Below are positions 55,654 to 64,000 of a stretch of DNA of 64,000 nucleotides, one piece after another. Source of the stretch: an uncultured Bacillota bacterium (GTDB taxonomy: Bacteria > Bacillota_I > Bacilli_A > RFN20 > CAG-826); assembly GCA_949293555.1 (NCBI GenBank), contig CASFDV010000001.1, positions 138,590-202,589 on the forward strand, given 5' to 3'. Every line of letters starts with the position of its first letter. Position 1 is the stretch's first letter. The position numbers and the translations under genes were made by a program. The notes below the pieces were generated by a model. That model did no database searches and had not been told where the DNA came from. It was given only the letters and a program-made list of their open reading frames with translations.

Positions 55654-56751
55654 CTACAAGACAGGCTCGTAGACCGCGTAAAGGTCGAGGTCGTCCATCA
55701 CCGGGGTGAGGGAGGTGAAGTGTCCGGTGCTGGGGCCGATCTCCTCCTCGGTGTACCAGCCGAGGAACTCATGGCCGTCGAGGACGCATTCCGGGATCTC
55801 GCCCGGGAAATAGCTCCCGTGCACCACCTCGAAGGAGGTGGGGCGGGCGGGATCGACGAACGTCCCCTCCCCCGGATGGAAGGTGACCACGTGGCGCCGT
55901 CCCTCTATATCCCCCGCGGAAGTGCCCTCGAGCACCATCTGGAGCACCCATCCGGCCTCGGTCTTCAGGTAGATCGCGCCGCTGGAGGTGTTGAGGTGGA
56001 AGTCCCCGACCCTGCCGGAGGAGGGAAGGGGGTCGCCGTTGGAGACGTGCCACTCCGTCGCGTGGGGCACGGGGAAGGTGAGGCGCTGGCTGAAGCCGGA
56101 GTCGAAGGTGATGAGGAGGACGTAGTTCTCCCCGTCCTCGTCGACGCCGAGCTCGATGTTCTGGATGCCCTCGCCGCGGATGCTTTCCATCGAGAGGGAG
56201 ACGCGCTGCTCGCTGCCGTCAGACATCGCGAACACGAGGACGAGGTTCCCCTCCTCCATGAGGGAGGTCACGCTTTCGATCCCGACGCCGGACTCCCCCT
56301 TGGGAATCCCGAAGCTCGTCGTCGGCATGTCCGGGTCGGTGTAGAAGATCTCGACCGTGGTGAGCCCCGTCTCGGGGTCCCTGGCCACGTCCACGTGGTC
56401 GATCCCGACCCCGTCCTTCCCCTGGACGATGGGGACGTCGATCGTCACCGGGAGGCGCGAGGGATCGTCATAGGTGATGGTCACCCGGAGGAGGTTGCTC
56501 TCCGCGTTCAGGGCGGTCTCGATGTTGGCGATCCCGACCCCGTCCTCGCCCTTGGGGAGGGTGATCGAAAGGGGCGGGACGTTCTTGTCGTCGAAGGTCA
56601 CCTCGAGGACGGTCTCCCCGTTCTCGTTCACGGAGGTCCCCATGCTCTGGATGAGATAGCCCTCGCTTCCGAGGTTCAGGAAGCCGCAGGAGCTGAGGGG
56701 CAAGGCCCCGAGGAGGGCGAGGAGCGCCCCCAGCACGATGTTCTTCTTCAT
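55654..56751 (-). CDS. Repeat-containing surface lipoprotein
   Basis: A 365-residue lipoprotein: signal peptide ending LPLSSC (Cys about 22), five tandem units of about 40 residues each opened by a Gly-rich GxxGVGI-type turn (GEDGVGIANI, GKDGVGIDHV, GESGVGIESV, GEGIQNI, and a first, weaker one at GSEGYLIQSM), then a GDFHLNTSSGAIYLKTEAGW motif seen in tail-fibre-like proteins, and a C-terminal InlB/Flg_new-type repeat (VTFHPGEGTF to LYAVYEP). Built for extracellular binding. Its ATG overlaps the stop of the beta-helix gene. Ligand unknown. Confidence 0.8.
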   Translation of the reverse strand: MKKNIVLGALLALLGALPLSSCGFLNLGSEGYLIQSMGTSVNENGETVLEVTFDDKNVPPLSITLPKGEDGVGIANIETALNAESNLLRVTITYDDPSRLPVTIDVPIVQGKDGVGIDHVDVARDPETGLTTVEIFYTDPDMPTTSFGIPKGESGVGIESVTSLMEEGNLVLVFAMSDGSEQRVSLSMESIRGEGIQNIELGVDEDGENYVLLITFDSGFSQRLTFPVPHATEWHVSNGDPLPSSGRVGDFHLNTSSGAIYLKTEAGWVLQMVLEGTSAGDIEGRRHVVTFHPGEGTFVDPARPTSFEVVHGSYFPGEIPECVLDGHEFLGWYTEEEIGPSTGHFTSLTPVMDDLDLYAVYEPVL

Positions 56752-59198
56752 AACTTACCTCCGCGATTCATGATGAGGGAGACGTCGGGCGACTTCCCGA
56801 AGGTCTCGGGGACGCCCTCGTAGGTTCCGCTCGTGAGGAAGCGGAAGGGATGGAAGCCCGCGGCCATGGGCACGCAGCGGGCGATGACGGGGGCGAGTAG
56901 GTCCCCGATGTCGCTCCCGGCGGGGGCGAGGCCCTCCCCGGTGATGGAGCTCCTGGCGAAGTCGATCGAGATCTCTTCCCCGATCCCGTCGTCCTCATGG
57001 ACGAGGAGCGAGTCGTTCCTCCCGCCCCCGTAGTAGCCGGCGACAGGGCAGAGGTAGATGTCCTCCTCGCCTTCCTCCCCGCCTTCGGACGGCACATGAT
57101 AGCTGTAGCCGAGCCGCTCGGCCTCCGCCAGGAGGAGCGCCTTGATCGGGAAGTAGCTGTCGATGGGGATGCGGGGGACGGTCTCGCCGCTCGCGGTGCC
57201 CAGGATCAGCCCGAGGAAGTCCCCGATCCTTTCCTCGATGAGGCAGCTCGCGTCGATCGTCTCCACGTCCTTCCAGTCGTAGAAGCGGCAGTCCCCCTTG
57301 AGGGCGACCTCGCTCGCGCGGGAGGTCCCGCCCACCTGGTCGGGGACGATCGAGGGGAAGGGGATATCGAACTCCGTGAAGATGGAGAACACGTCCTGGA
57401 TGAGGGAGGGGAGGCCGTTATAGAGGAAGGGGCCGTTGAAGAGGGAGTCGAAGGCGATCGGGAAGAGGCCGGACCTCCCGAAGAGGGTGTCCTCCACGAC
57501 GATCCTGGCGGGCTCGAGCCCGGGATTCCCGTCGAGCGCCTCCTGGATGAGCATCGCCGGCTCCAAGGTCCCTTCGGGATCATCCCCCTCCTGGAGCCCG
57601 AGGGCCTCGTTGAAGAGGCGGTCGGCCGCCCCGTAGGAGCGGTCCATGAGGCCGGAGATCGCCCCGCTGTAGTAGTCGCCCTTGTGCTGGTAGGTGACCC
57701 TCTTCTCCGGATCGGTCGGGGCGAACTCGTCGGAACCGACCTTCATGAGGAACTCGCGGGAGTTCTCCATCAGGCAGTTCCTCACGAGGAGCCCGTCCGC
57801 GTCCATCGCCCTGAGGCACGTCCTCCCGTAGCGGAGGAAGGAGTTCTGGATGGTGATGTCCTCGCCCTTGAGGTCGACGACGCTGCCGGCGTAGCTGAGG
57901 TCATATAGGTTCGCGAGATTGTCCGTGTTCTGGAGGCGGACGTCGTCGATGAGGATCCCGTCCCCTTCCACGTAGAAGCCGGAGTTGTCCTGGCCGAACG
58001 CCTTGATGATGGGCGTGTCGATGAGGCCGATCGAGACGAGGGTTAGGGGCCCTTGGAAGAGGTCCTCCTCCCCCGGCTCGATGAGGCCGGAATAGTCGTC
58101 GTACTTCCCATGGTTCGGGTAGCAGAGCTCCTGCATCGAGATGGCGAAGCCGTTCCCGAAGAAGTCGTCCCGGACATGGACGGCGGCGATGACCTCGAGC
58201 CTCTTCCGGAGGATCTCGGGGTCGTTCCCTTCCTCCTCCTCCACGTACTGGCGGATATATCGGTCGTTGTAGGTCGTGGGGAAGCGGTAGACGTCCTCGG
58301 CGAAGGAAAGCATCTCCTGCCTGGCGAAGTCATAGCGGCCGAAGAGGCGCGTGTTCTCCGCGAGGAGCTCCTCCACGTAGCGCCCGTTCTCCTGGCGGTA
58401 GGTGTTCTTGAGGGAAAGGAGGTTCCGCTGGAGGCAGACGGGGTCCCCGTCCTCGCTCTTGTTGGTCGCCAACATCAAATCGTCGTAGTCGTAGACGTTG
58501 ACCGCGTCCTCCTCGACAAGGAAGCGGTACTCCTCCTCGACGAAGGGCATTTCCTTGAGGCGGAAGCGGACGTAGCTCTCCCCCGCCCCGTGGATTTCGA
58601 TGATTCCGTCTTGGAACTGCAGGTTTTCGCTAAGGTAGACGAGCTGGGCGCTGTCGCCCATGATGGTGCTGAGGGCCTCGGTCTCGAGCTCGATCCTCGC
58701 ATAGGTCTTACGCCCTTCCTCGTCGAAGTCGTACTCCCCGTAGCGGCGTAGCTCCCCGACCATCTGCCCCGAGGAAGGGGCGGAGGCGTCGTTGATGAGG
58801 ATCGCCCCGTCCTCGTAGATGAGGGCGCGGAGCGAGCGCGAGACGGTGTTCTTCTCGTTCCGGCAGGTGAGGCGGACGTTCCCCTCCTCAAGGGCCTGGA
58901 GGTAGAAGGAATCCCCGGCATGGGAGATCGCCGCGCATTCCGTCTCCTCCCCTTCAAGAGAAGAGACCTCCCAGACGAGGTCGTTCCCCTCGCCTAGCTC
59001 CACGGCGGGGTCGTAGATGGGCTCCGCCTCGAGGAGGTAGCCTTCCTCCCTCACCTGGAAGCCTTCGTTCTCGCGGTAGTCCCAGCGGATGCCGGAAATG
59101 TCCACGGGAACGGTGTTCTCGAGGATGATGATCGCCCCGAAGGCGAGGATGGCCACCGCGAAGGGGGCGACGAGGAGCACGCCGAGCGTCTTCTTCAT
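56748..59198 (-). CDS. Large membrane-anchored protein with beta-helix-like centre
   Basis: An 816-residue protein with one N-terminal membrane helix (about 6-28) and no lipobox, so the body is extracellular. After an acidic N-terminal half there is a region (about 415-490) with short strands such as GILIDDVRLQNTDNL, VDLKGEDITIQNSFLRYG and DGLLVRNCLMENS that look like rungs of a right-handed beta-helix. No catalytic motif is evident. It is flanked by ABC transporter and lipoprotein genes with ATGA overlaps at both ends. I do not recognise a named family. Confidence 0.7.
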   Translation of the reverse strand: MKKTLGVLLVAPFAVAILAFGAIIILENTVPVDISGIRWDYRENEGFQVREEGYLLEAEPIYDPAVELGEGNDLVWEVSSLEGEETECAAISHAGDSFYLQALEEGNVRLTCRNEKNTVSRSLRALIYEDGAILINDASAPSSGQMVGELRRYGEYDFDEEGRKTYARIELETEALSTIMGDSAQLVYLSENLQFQDGIIEIHGAGESYVRFRLKEMPFVEEEYRFLVEEDAVNVYDYDDLMLATNKSEDGDPVCLQRNLLSLKNTYRQENGRYVEELLAENTRLFGRYDFARQEMLSFAEDVYRFPTTYNDRYIRQYVEEEEGNDPEILRKRLEVIAAVHVRDDFFGNGFAISMQELCYPNHGKYDDYSGLIEPGEEDLFQGPLTLVSIGLIDTPIIKAFGQDNSGFYVEGDGILIDDVRLQNTDNLANLYDLSYAGSVVDLKGEDITIQNSFLRYGRTCLRAMDADGLLVRNCLMENSREFLMKVGSDEFAPTDPEKRVTYQHKGDYYSGAISGLMDRSYGAADRLFNEALGLQEGDDPEGTLEPAMLIQEALDGNPGLEPARIVVEDTLFGRSGLFPIAFDSLFNGPFLYNGLPSLIQDVFSIFTEFDIPFPSIVPDQVGGTSRASEVALKGDCRFYDWKDVETIDASCLIEERIGDFLGLILGTASGETVPRIPIDSYFPIKALLLAEAERLGYSYHVPSEGGEEGEEDIYLCPVAGYYGGGRNDSLLVHEDDGIGEEISIDFARSSITGEGLAPAGSDIGDLLAPVIARCVPMAAGFHPFRFLTSGTYEGVPETFGKSPDVSLIMNRGGKL

Positions 59199-60796
59199 AC
59201 GTAGTCCACCCTCATGCGCAGGAACAAGGAGGGGAGCCTCCAGCGAAGGAGCAGGAGGAGCGCCCCCATGAGGAAGAGGGGGATGAGGAACTCGACGAGG
59301 TAGAGGAGGGGGACCGCCACCCCGAGGAACGTCATGAGGAAGTGCAGGAGTGCGAGGAGGACGGGGAGGAGGATGCTATAGAGGGCGAGGAGCGAGACCC
59401 CTCCCCTGCCTCCTTCCCCGAGGCGCCGGAAGTCGTCGAGGGCGCCCAGCAGGTTCAGCGAGACGATGAAGAGCGAGCCCGTCCCGAGGATCGAGAAGAA
59501 AACGTGCACGGGAAGGAGGGAGAAGCCGAGGAGGACGAGGGAAGTCACGAGGAGCGAGACCAGGGACACCGAGGTGGAGACCAGGAGCTTCGCGAGGAGC
59601 TGCTCTCCCGGCGGCACGGGGATTTCCTTCATGAGAATGCGCCCGCTTCCTTCGCGGGAGACCCCGTCCGCGCTCGCCCCGGAGATCAAGGACGCGAAAA
59701 GGAGCACGAGGAAGATGAGCACGCCGTTGATGAGCTCCGGGAAATAGGCGAGGAACATCCCCATCCCGTCCTGGAGGATCCCCGAAAGGCTCTCGATGAC
59801 GACGAAAGCGAGGAAGGGCTGCATGATGAGAAGCGAGGTATAGCTGAAGAGATAGGAGCTGTCGCGGAAGAGAAGGACCCATTCCTTCTTCAGGAGCGAG
59901 AGCATCCTGCTCCTGGGAAGGCGGGCCGGGCGCGCTCCCCGCGCCCCTTTCTCCTTCCGTCCCTTCTCGAGCCTCCCCATCAGGAAGGAGAGGATGTAGA
60001 AGCCGAGGACGAGAAGCAGGAGGGAGGCCCCGAGGAAGAGGCTCACCTGGCCGGCGGCGTTCCCGTCCCCCGTAAGAAGGGCGAGGTAGCTCCCCGCGGG
60101 GAAAAGGTAGGGGGAAGCCCCGTTGAGGGACTGGAGGAAAGGCTCGCTGAAGTAGCTGTCGAGCTCCGATCCCGCGAGAAGGTCGAGGAAGAGGTTCAGC
60201 ACTTCGCGATAGACGAAGCAGAGGCCGACCACGAGGACCGAGGCAAGGGCGAACTGGAGGACCTTGTGTCTCCTCATCACCTCCATCAGAAGACCATATG
60301 GGCCAAGGAGCATCGTCAGGAGGCCGAGGCTCGAGAAAGAGGCCAGGGCCGGGTAAAGGGCCGAGAAGACGTAGTAGATGGCCGTCTGGCCCCTGGCGAT
60401 CCCGTAGGCGACGAGGGCCGGGAAGCTGAGAAGGAAGAGCGAGACCACCAATTTCGTGTAAAAGAAGGCGGCTTTCGCAAGGATTCTCTCATCCCTTGAG
60501 ATAGGAAGGGGCGAAAGGATGAGCCGGTCCTCGGGCCGCTCGAGCGCCCGGTAGGAGGCGGGGAGCGAGGCCAAGGAGGAGGCGAGGGTCGCAAGGAACA
60601 GGTAGAGGACCAGGAAGTCGTAGGTCCCGTAGTCGCTGAAGGAACGGAGCTTCGCGTCAAGGCCCCAGAAGAGGTAGCCGACGAGCAGCATGAAAAGCCC
60701 GGCGGCCAGGAGCTTCAGGGCCAGGGAAAACGCCAGGCGCCAGCCGCGCTGGGTCCAGCCGGAACGGATCTCCTCGAGGAGGAGGGAGAGGGTCAT
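59195..60796 (-). CDS. ABC-2-type exporter membrane subunit
   Basis: A 533-residue permease with about 11-12 predicted transmembrane helices in two halves joined by a basic linker (about 270-290: GRLEKGRKEKGARGARPA). This is a large ABC-2-like membrane domain. It is translationally coupled to the upstream ATPase and the downstream beta-helix gene by ATGA overlaps. It may export or assemble the surface proteins encoded next, or another substrate; the sequence does not tell. Confidence 0.8.
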   Translation of the reverse strand: MTLSLLLEEIRSGWTQRGWRLAFSLALKLLAAGLFMLLVGYLFWGLDAKLRSFSDYGTYDFLVLYLFLATLASSLASLPASYRALERPEDRLILSPLPISRDERILAKAAFFYTKLVVSLFLLSFPALVAYGIARGQTAIYYVFSALYPALASFSSLGLLTMLLGPYGLLMEVMRRHKVLQFALASVLVVGLCFVYREVLNLFLDLLAGSELDSYFSEPFLQSLNGASPYLFPAGSYLALLTGDGNAAGQVSLFLGASLLLLVLGFYILSFLMGRLEKGRKEKGARGARPARLPRSRMLSLLKKEWVLLFRDSSYLFSYTSLLIMQPFLAFVVIESLSGILQDGMGMFLAYFPELINGVLIFLVLLFASLISGASADGVSREGSGRILMKEIPVPPGEQLLAKLLVSTSVSLVSLLVTSLVLLGFSLLPVHVFFSILGTGSLFIVSLNLLGALDDFRRLGEGGRGGVSLLALYSILLPVLLALLHFLMTFLGVAVPLLYLVEFLIPLFLMGALLLLLRWRLPSLFLRMRVDYV

Positions 60797-61611
60797 AGGT
60801 CCCCCCTTCCCTGGATATGGAGGAAGATCCGGCGGAGCTCCTTCCTCTTGAAGGGCTCGAGGGCGAAGTCGATGAGGGAGGCGATCCTCCCCTCCTTCAG
60901 GATGGCGACCCTGTCGCAGGCCTCAGCGACGAGCTCGATGTTATGGGAAGTGAGGAAGATCGTCTTCCCGGACTTCACGTACTGCCGCATCATCGCCATG
61001 AGGGTCTCGTAGGCCATGATGTCGAGGCCGACCGTCGGCTCGTCCATGACCCAGAGGAGCGGGTTATGGATGAGGGAGCTCATGAGGCGGAGCTTCTGCT
61101 TCATGCCGTGGGAATAGCCGCCCACGGGGCGGGCGAGCTCTTCCTCGGTGAGGTCGAACTTGGTCTTGAGGAAGGCGAAGTTCCTCTCGAACCCTTCCAC
61201 GTCCATGTCGTAGCTGGAGGCGATGAACTCGATGAACTCGTTCCCGGTCATCAGGTCGTAGACGAGGGGCTCGCTCGGGACGTAGCCGAGCTGGCCCTTG
61301 ATCTCGAGGGGGTATTCCTTCTCGTCGAGCCCGAACACCTTGATGGAGCCGGCATCGTATTCCTTTAGCCCGACGAGGCAGTCAATGAAGGTGGACTTGC
61401 CGGCGCCGTTCTTCCCGAGGAAGCCGAAGCACTCCCCCCTCCTGACGGAGAAGGAAAGCCCCTTCAGCACCTCGTGGTCCCCGTAGGACTTATGGACGTC
61501 CTCGACGAGGACGGCTTCCTTCGGGAGCTCGTTCTTCAGCACAAGCTCGTCGAAATCGATGCGGGGAGCCGCGATTTTCTTGGTTTTCTTGAATCTATCC
61601 AGGAATCCCAT
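60793..61611 (-). CDS. ABC transporter ATP-binding subunit
   Basis: A 272-residue ATPase of the ABC-2 exporter type: Walker A GKNGAGKST (about 68), signature GGYSHGMKQKL, Walker B WVMDEPTVGLD, and H-loop LTSHNIE. An extra N-terminal stretch of about 30 residues (MGFLDRFKKTKK onwards) precedes the ABC core. GGGAGA lies upstream of the ATG, 3 nt after the previous stop. It pairs with the permease that follows. Confidence 0.92.
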   Translation of the reverse strand: MGFLDRFKKTKKIAAPRIDFDELVLKNELPKEAVLVEDVHKSYGDHEVLKGLSFSVRRGECFGFLGKNGAGKSTFIDCLVGLKEYDAGSIKVFGLDEKEYPLEIKGQLGYVPSEPLVYDLMTGNEFIEFIASSYDMDVEGFERNFAFLKTKFDLTEEELARPVGGYSHGMKQKLRLMSSLIHNPLLWVMDEPTVGLDIMAYETLMAMMRQYVKSGKTIFLTSHNIELVAEACDRVAILKEGRIASLIDFALEPFKRKELRRIFLHIQGRGDL

Positions 61612-61614
61612 GCT

Positions 61615-62892
61615 CTATCTCCCCCAGAAGGAAAGGATGAGGATGTCCCCGCCCGTGCCGATCGAGGCGGGAATCCGCGCGAAGCGGGAGGCGCAGTGCG
61701 GGCACTCCCTCTCCTCCCCGGGCCTCGTCCCGGGAATCCGCCCCCCGCAGACGGGGCAGTTCCTGAGCGAGCCCTTGTAAGGGATGAAGGTGGCGAGGCT
61801 TGCCAGGAAGCTCCTGCACTGCCCTTCCATCTCTTCCTCGGGAAGGAGGAGGAAGGCGTTCCCTTCCCCAAGGGACCCGCTCGTCATCAGGCGGTAGGAA
61901 TCGTCCCTATCCGTCCCATCGAGGAGGATCTTCCTCGTGGCCTCGTGCCCCTTGTAGGAGCAGAAGAAGCGAAGCTCCTCCCCGGAAAGCGACACTTCGA
62001 CCTTCACTCCCCTCCTGGTGAAGGAGAAGGGCACGAGGCCAAGCTTCCCGTCCTTGAGGTAGAGCGAGACGTCGGCCTTCATCCTCATCTTCCCCTTGAG
62101 GACCCTTTCCATGGCGAGGATGAAGCGGACGTCCCTTTCCACGGGACTCATCTTCGAGGCGTCCCTCCGGTTCAGGAGGTAGCGGTAAACCTTCTTGTAG
62201 AGCGGATGATGCAGAAGGACGTTCGTCGGAAGGAGCGTCTCCGGCTGCCGTTCGCCCCGGAGGGAACGGTAGAAGCGGCTCCCGCGGATCCCGTCGATCC
62301 GGCGGAGGAGCTTCCTGGAGGCTTCCTCCTTCTTCGCGGATTCCCCGCGTTCCTTGAGGGCGCGCCCCACCCTTGCGGAGTGCTCGTCCATGTCGATGAG
62401 GAAGGATTTCTCGCCGAAGACGGCCTTTTCGCGGAGATAAAGGGACTCGATGGACTCAGGTCCCCTCGTGCTTTCCTGCACGGAGGAGAGGACCTCGGAG
62501 CGAAGTAGGCGGATCGCCCGGATGGTCAGGAGGTTCTCGTAGAGCCTCATGTCATCCTCGTAGCGGATCGCGTGGACGTACTCCGGGAGCATGCCCGCGC
62601 CAGGCTTCCTCCTCCAGAGGGAAGGATCCCTCATGGTCCTGAGGAAGCTCTCGGGCGGGAGGGCGCCGGATAGCTCGCTTCTCACGAGCGCGTCCTCCTC
62701 CTTGGCGCGGTAGAGGGGCTTCCTCGCAATGCCCTCGAGGGCGTCCAGGAGCAACGACCATTCCCTCTCCTCCCGGGACGAGGAAAGGCGCTCCTCCTTC
62801 CTGACGCCCAGGAGGCGGTTCCGGAGGACCCTCGCCCCGAGCGTTTCCCCCTCCAGGAGAGGGGAGGACGTCTTCTTCGAAGGAAGCGCCAT
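61615..62892 (-). CDS. DUF2357/McrC-like protein with C-terminal zinc ribbon
   Basis: A 425-residue protein. The central region (HAIRYEDDMRLYENLLTIR, then LLPTNVLLHHPLYKKVYRYL) resembles the DUF2357 part of McrC-like partners of McrB ATPases, which regulate the AAA ring. The C-terminus carries a CPVCGG...CPHC zinc ribbon (about 385-405) in place of the usual PD-(D/E)xK nuclease; no nuclease motif is seen. It follows the McrB-like ATPase by 6 nt. Family assignment is by pattern and by partner, so moderate. Confidence 0.6.
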   Translation of the reverse strand: MALPSKKTSSPLLEGETLGARVLRNRLLGVRKEERLSSSREEREWSLLLDALEGIARKPLYRAKEEDALVRSELSGALPPESFLRTMRDPSLWRRKPGAGMLPEYVHAIRYEDDMRLYENLLTIRAIRLLRSEVLSSVQESTRGPESIESLYLREKAVFGEKSFLIDMDEHSARVGRALKERGESAKKEEASRKLLRRIDGIRGSRFYRSLRGERQPETLLPTNVLLHHPLYKKVYRYLLNRRDASKMSPVERDVRFILAMERVLKGKMRMKADVSLYLKDGKLGLVPFSFTRRGVKVEVSLSGEELRFFCSYKGHEATRKILLDGTDRDDSYRLMTSGSLGEGNAFLLLPEEEMEGQCRSFLASLATFIPYKGSLRNCPVCGGRIPGTRPGEERECPHCASRFARIPASIGTGGDILILSFWGR

Positions 62893-62898
62893 CTTCCC

Positions 62899-63999
62899 TT
62901 AGTTGAATCTCCTCAGGTAGTGGGCGATGAGGGCGCGGGACTCCGGGAAGCTGTTCTTCCCGTACTCGGAGGCGATGAGCTTCTCAAGCCCGCGGAGGCC
63001 TTCCCCGACGTACTCCTCGAAGCGGCCCTCGAGCTTGGCGAGCACCTTGCGGGCGAACATGAAGTCGATCGCCTCCTCCTTCGTTCCGCCGGCGGATACG
63101 TAGGTGGGGACGAAGAGCTCGATCTGGTTCATGATGCGGTTCCCGAAGGCGAGCTCGAACTTCTCGTAGCAGTAGGAGGCGAGGCGCTGGATCCTCTTCC
63201 TGTCCTGGCTGTCGAGGAGGTCCTCCTCCTTCTTCCAGGCGTTCTCGAAGAGGGACAGGAGCCCCTGGTAGGAAAGGGAGACCGGCGAGGATTCGCCCGC
63301 TTCCTCGAAGGGGACGTTCTGGTCGCTGAAGGAGATGACGATCGCGCGGTCGTACACCTTGTCGGTGATCGTGTAGGTGCTGTCGTCCTTGTTCGCGGTC
63401 CCGATGAACCAGGTGGTCGCGGGGATATGGAGCCTTCCCTCGTCCAGGTGCATCGGCGGCTCGAAGCCATAGGGAAGCTGCATGATGTCGAGCGTCCAGT
63501 CCTCCATCGGGTACTCCATGATGGAGAGGAAGTCGGCGAAGTAGTACTCGACGCGGGCGATGTTCATCTCGTCGAGGACCATGATGTTGACCGCCCTCTC
63601 GCGGAAGCTAGCCCGGTAGAGGCGCTTCAGGAAGGGGGTCTCGCTGTAGGAGCGGCTGAAGTCGTTATAGAAGCCGAGGAGCGAGGTCCTGTCCCGCCAG
63701 GTGGCCTGGACGGGGGCGAAGAAGCTCTTCTCCCCGATGAAGGAGCTGAAGTAGCGTGCGAGCGAGCTCTTGCCGGTGCCGGAAAGGCCCTCGAGGATGA
63801 TGAGGCGGGAGGCGCTGAGCCCGGCGAGGAAGGCGCGGATGGAGTGGATGTCGTAGTAGAGCTTCTCTTCCTTGGCGAGGTAGCGGCGGAACCTCTCCGC
63901 GAGCTCGCGGAGGGAAATCTTCCCGTCGTCCTGGTACTCCTTCCCTTCCTCGTTGAGCTCCTGCACCTCGATCTGGCTGAGGCCCGGGAACACCTGGGT
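62899..63999 (-). CDS. McrB-like AAA+ ATPase, 5' end outside window
   Basis: An AAA+ protein of the McrB/MoxR branch; the frame is open to the window edge, so the N-terminus is missing and 366 residues are seen. Walker A GLSGTGKSS, Walker B VLDEMNIARVEYYFADFL (the extended McrB form), and sensor-1 WFIGTANKDDSTYTITDKVYDRA-like segment are present. McrB proteins use GTP or ATP to drive a partner McrC nuclease; here the partner lacks a nuclease, and the same operon continues into an ABC exporter and surface proteins. The role is unknown. Confidence 0.8.
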   Translation of the reverse strand, partial: TQVFPGLSQIEVQELNEEGKEYQDDGKISLRELAERFRRYLAKEEKLYYDIHSIRAFLAGLSASRLIILEGLSGTGKSSLARYFSSFIGEKSFFAPVQATWRDRTSLLGFYNDFSRSYSETPFLKRLYRASFRERAVNIMVLDEMNIARVEYYFADFLSIMEYPMEDWTLDIMQLPYGFEPPMHLDEGRLHIPATTWFIGTANKDDSTYTITDKVYDRAIVISFSDQNVPFEEAGESSPVSLSYQGLLSLFENAWKKEEDLLDSQDRKRIQRLASYCYEKFELAFGNRIMNQIELFVPTYVSAGGTKEEAIDFMFARKVLAKLEGRFEEYVGEGLRGLEKLIASEYGKNSFPESRALIAHYLRRFN

Positions 64000-64000
64000 C

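Overview
The window reads as one contiguous piece of a GC-rich bacterial chromosome. TGA is a normal stop (for example trpS, metK, pduL). Several traits point to the Bacillota: RNase J, an Spx/ArsC-type protein, long-form Hpf, the order rplK-rplA-rplJ-rplL-rsmC-rpoB-rpoC, an L10 leader, cre-like operators and small lipoproteins. The RpoB Asn at E. coli position 526 and the Acholeplasma-like endonuclease I lipoprotein suggest a relative of the Erysipelotrichia/Mollicutes side of Bacilli. A bile-salt-hydrolase-like enzyme and PduL fit a gut habitat. The placement is inference; no rRNA is present.

Layout. 1-9000: housekeeping genes (RNase J, Maf, CYTH, Spx, TrpS, HAD, phosphosugar mutase, RluD-type pseudouridine synthase). 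9000-12300: tRNA-Ser, a run of unrecognised genes and a candidate toxin-antitoxin pair. 12300-17100: Hpf, MetK behind a structured leader, a TSCPD protein, PduL, MgtE, tRNA-Leu. 17100-20700: a DtxR/MntR regulator facing a feoA-feoA-feoB-Cys-rich operon with palindromic operators. 20700-26800: ABC-F, HAD, IspD, S1 protein, Pgi and five tRNAs. 26800-39500: MutT, an unknown gene behind an AT-rich leader, a GH31 plus secreted nuclease pair, a large UvrD-type helicase-nuclease, two CNNM/CorC proteins, two unknown small proteins and the bile-salt-hydrolase homologue. 39500-55700: RNA polymerase and ribosomal protein operon, then a polytopic protein, a zinc/cadmium-type ATPase with its ArsR, and rpmG-secE-nusG. 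55700-64000: one tight minus-strand operon of a McrB-like AAA ATPase, a DUF2357/McrC-like zinc-ribbon protein, an ABC exporter, a membrane-anchored beta-helix-like protein and a repeat lipoprotein.

Two patterns cut across the window. First, at about a dozen genes a TATAAT-like -10 box sits 6-9 nt before the ATG or GTG, with no room for a Shine-Dalgarno site, so these mRNAs are probably leaderless; other genes have good GGAGG sites. Second, genes are packed very tightly, with ATGA/TGATG overlaps and convergent genes sharing stop regions. The most unusual items are the McrB/ABC/surface-protein operon, a divergent SAM-I-like leader before metK, the leaderless promoters, and a ribosomal protein L11 lacking its proline-rich thiopeptide loop. 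No insertion sequence, prophage or CRISPR array is visible.
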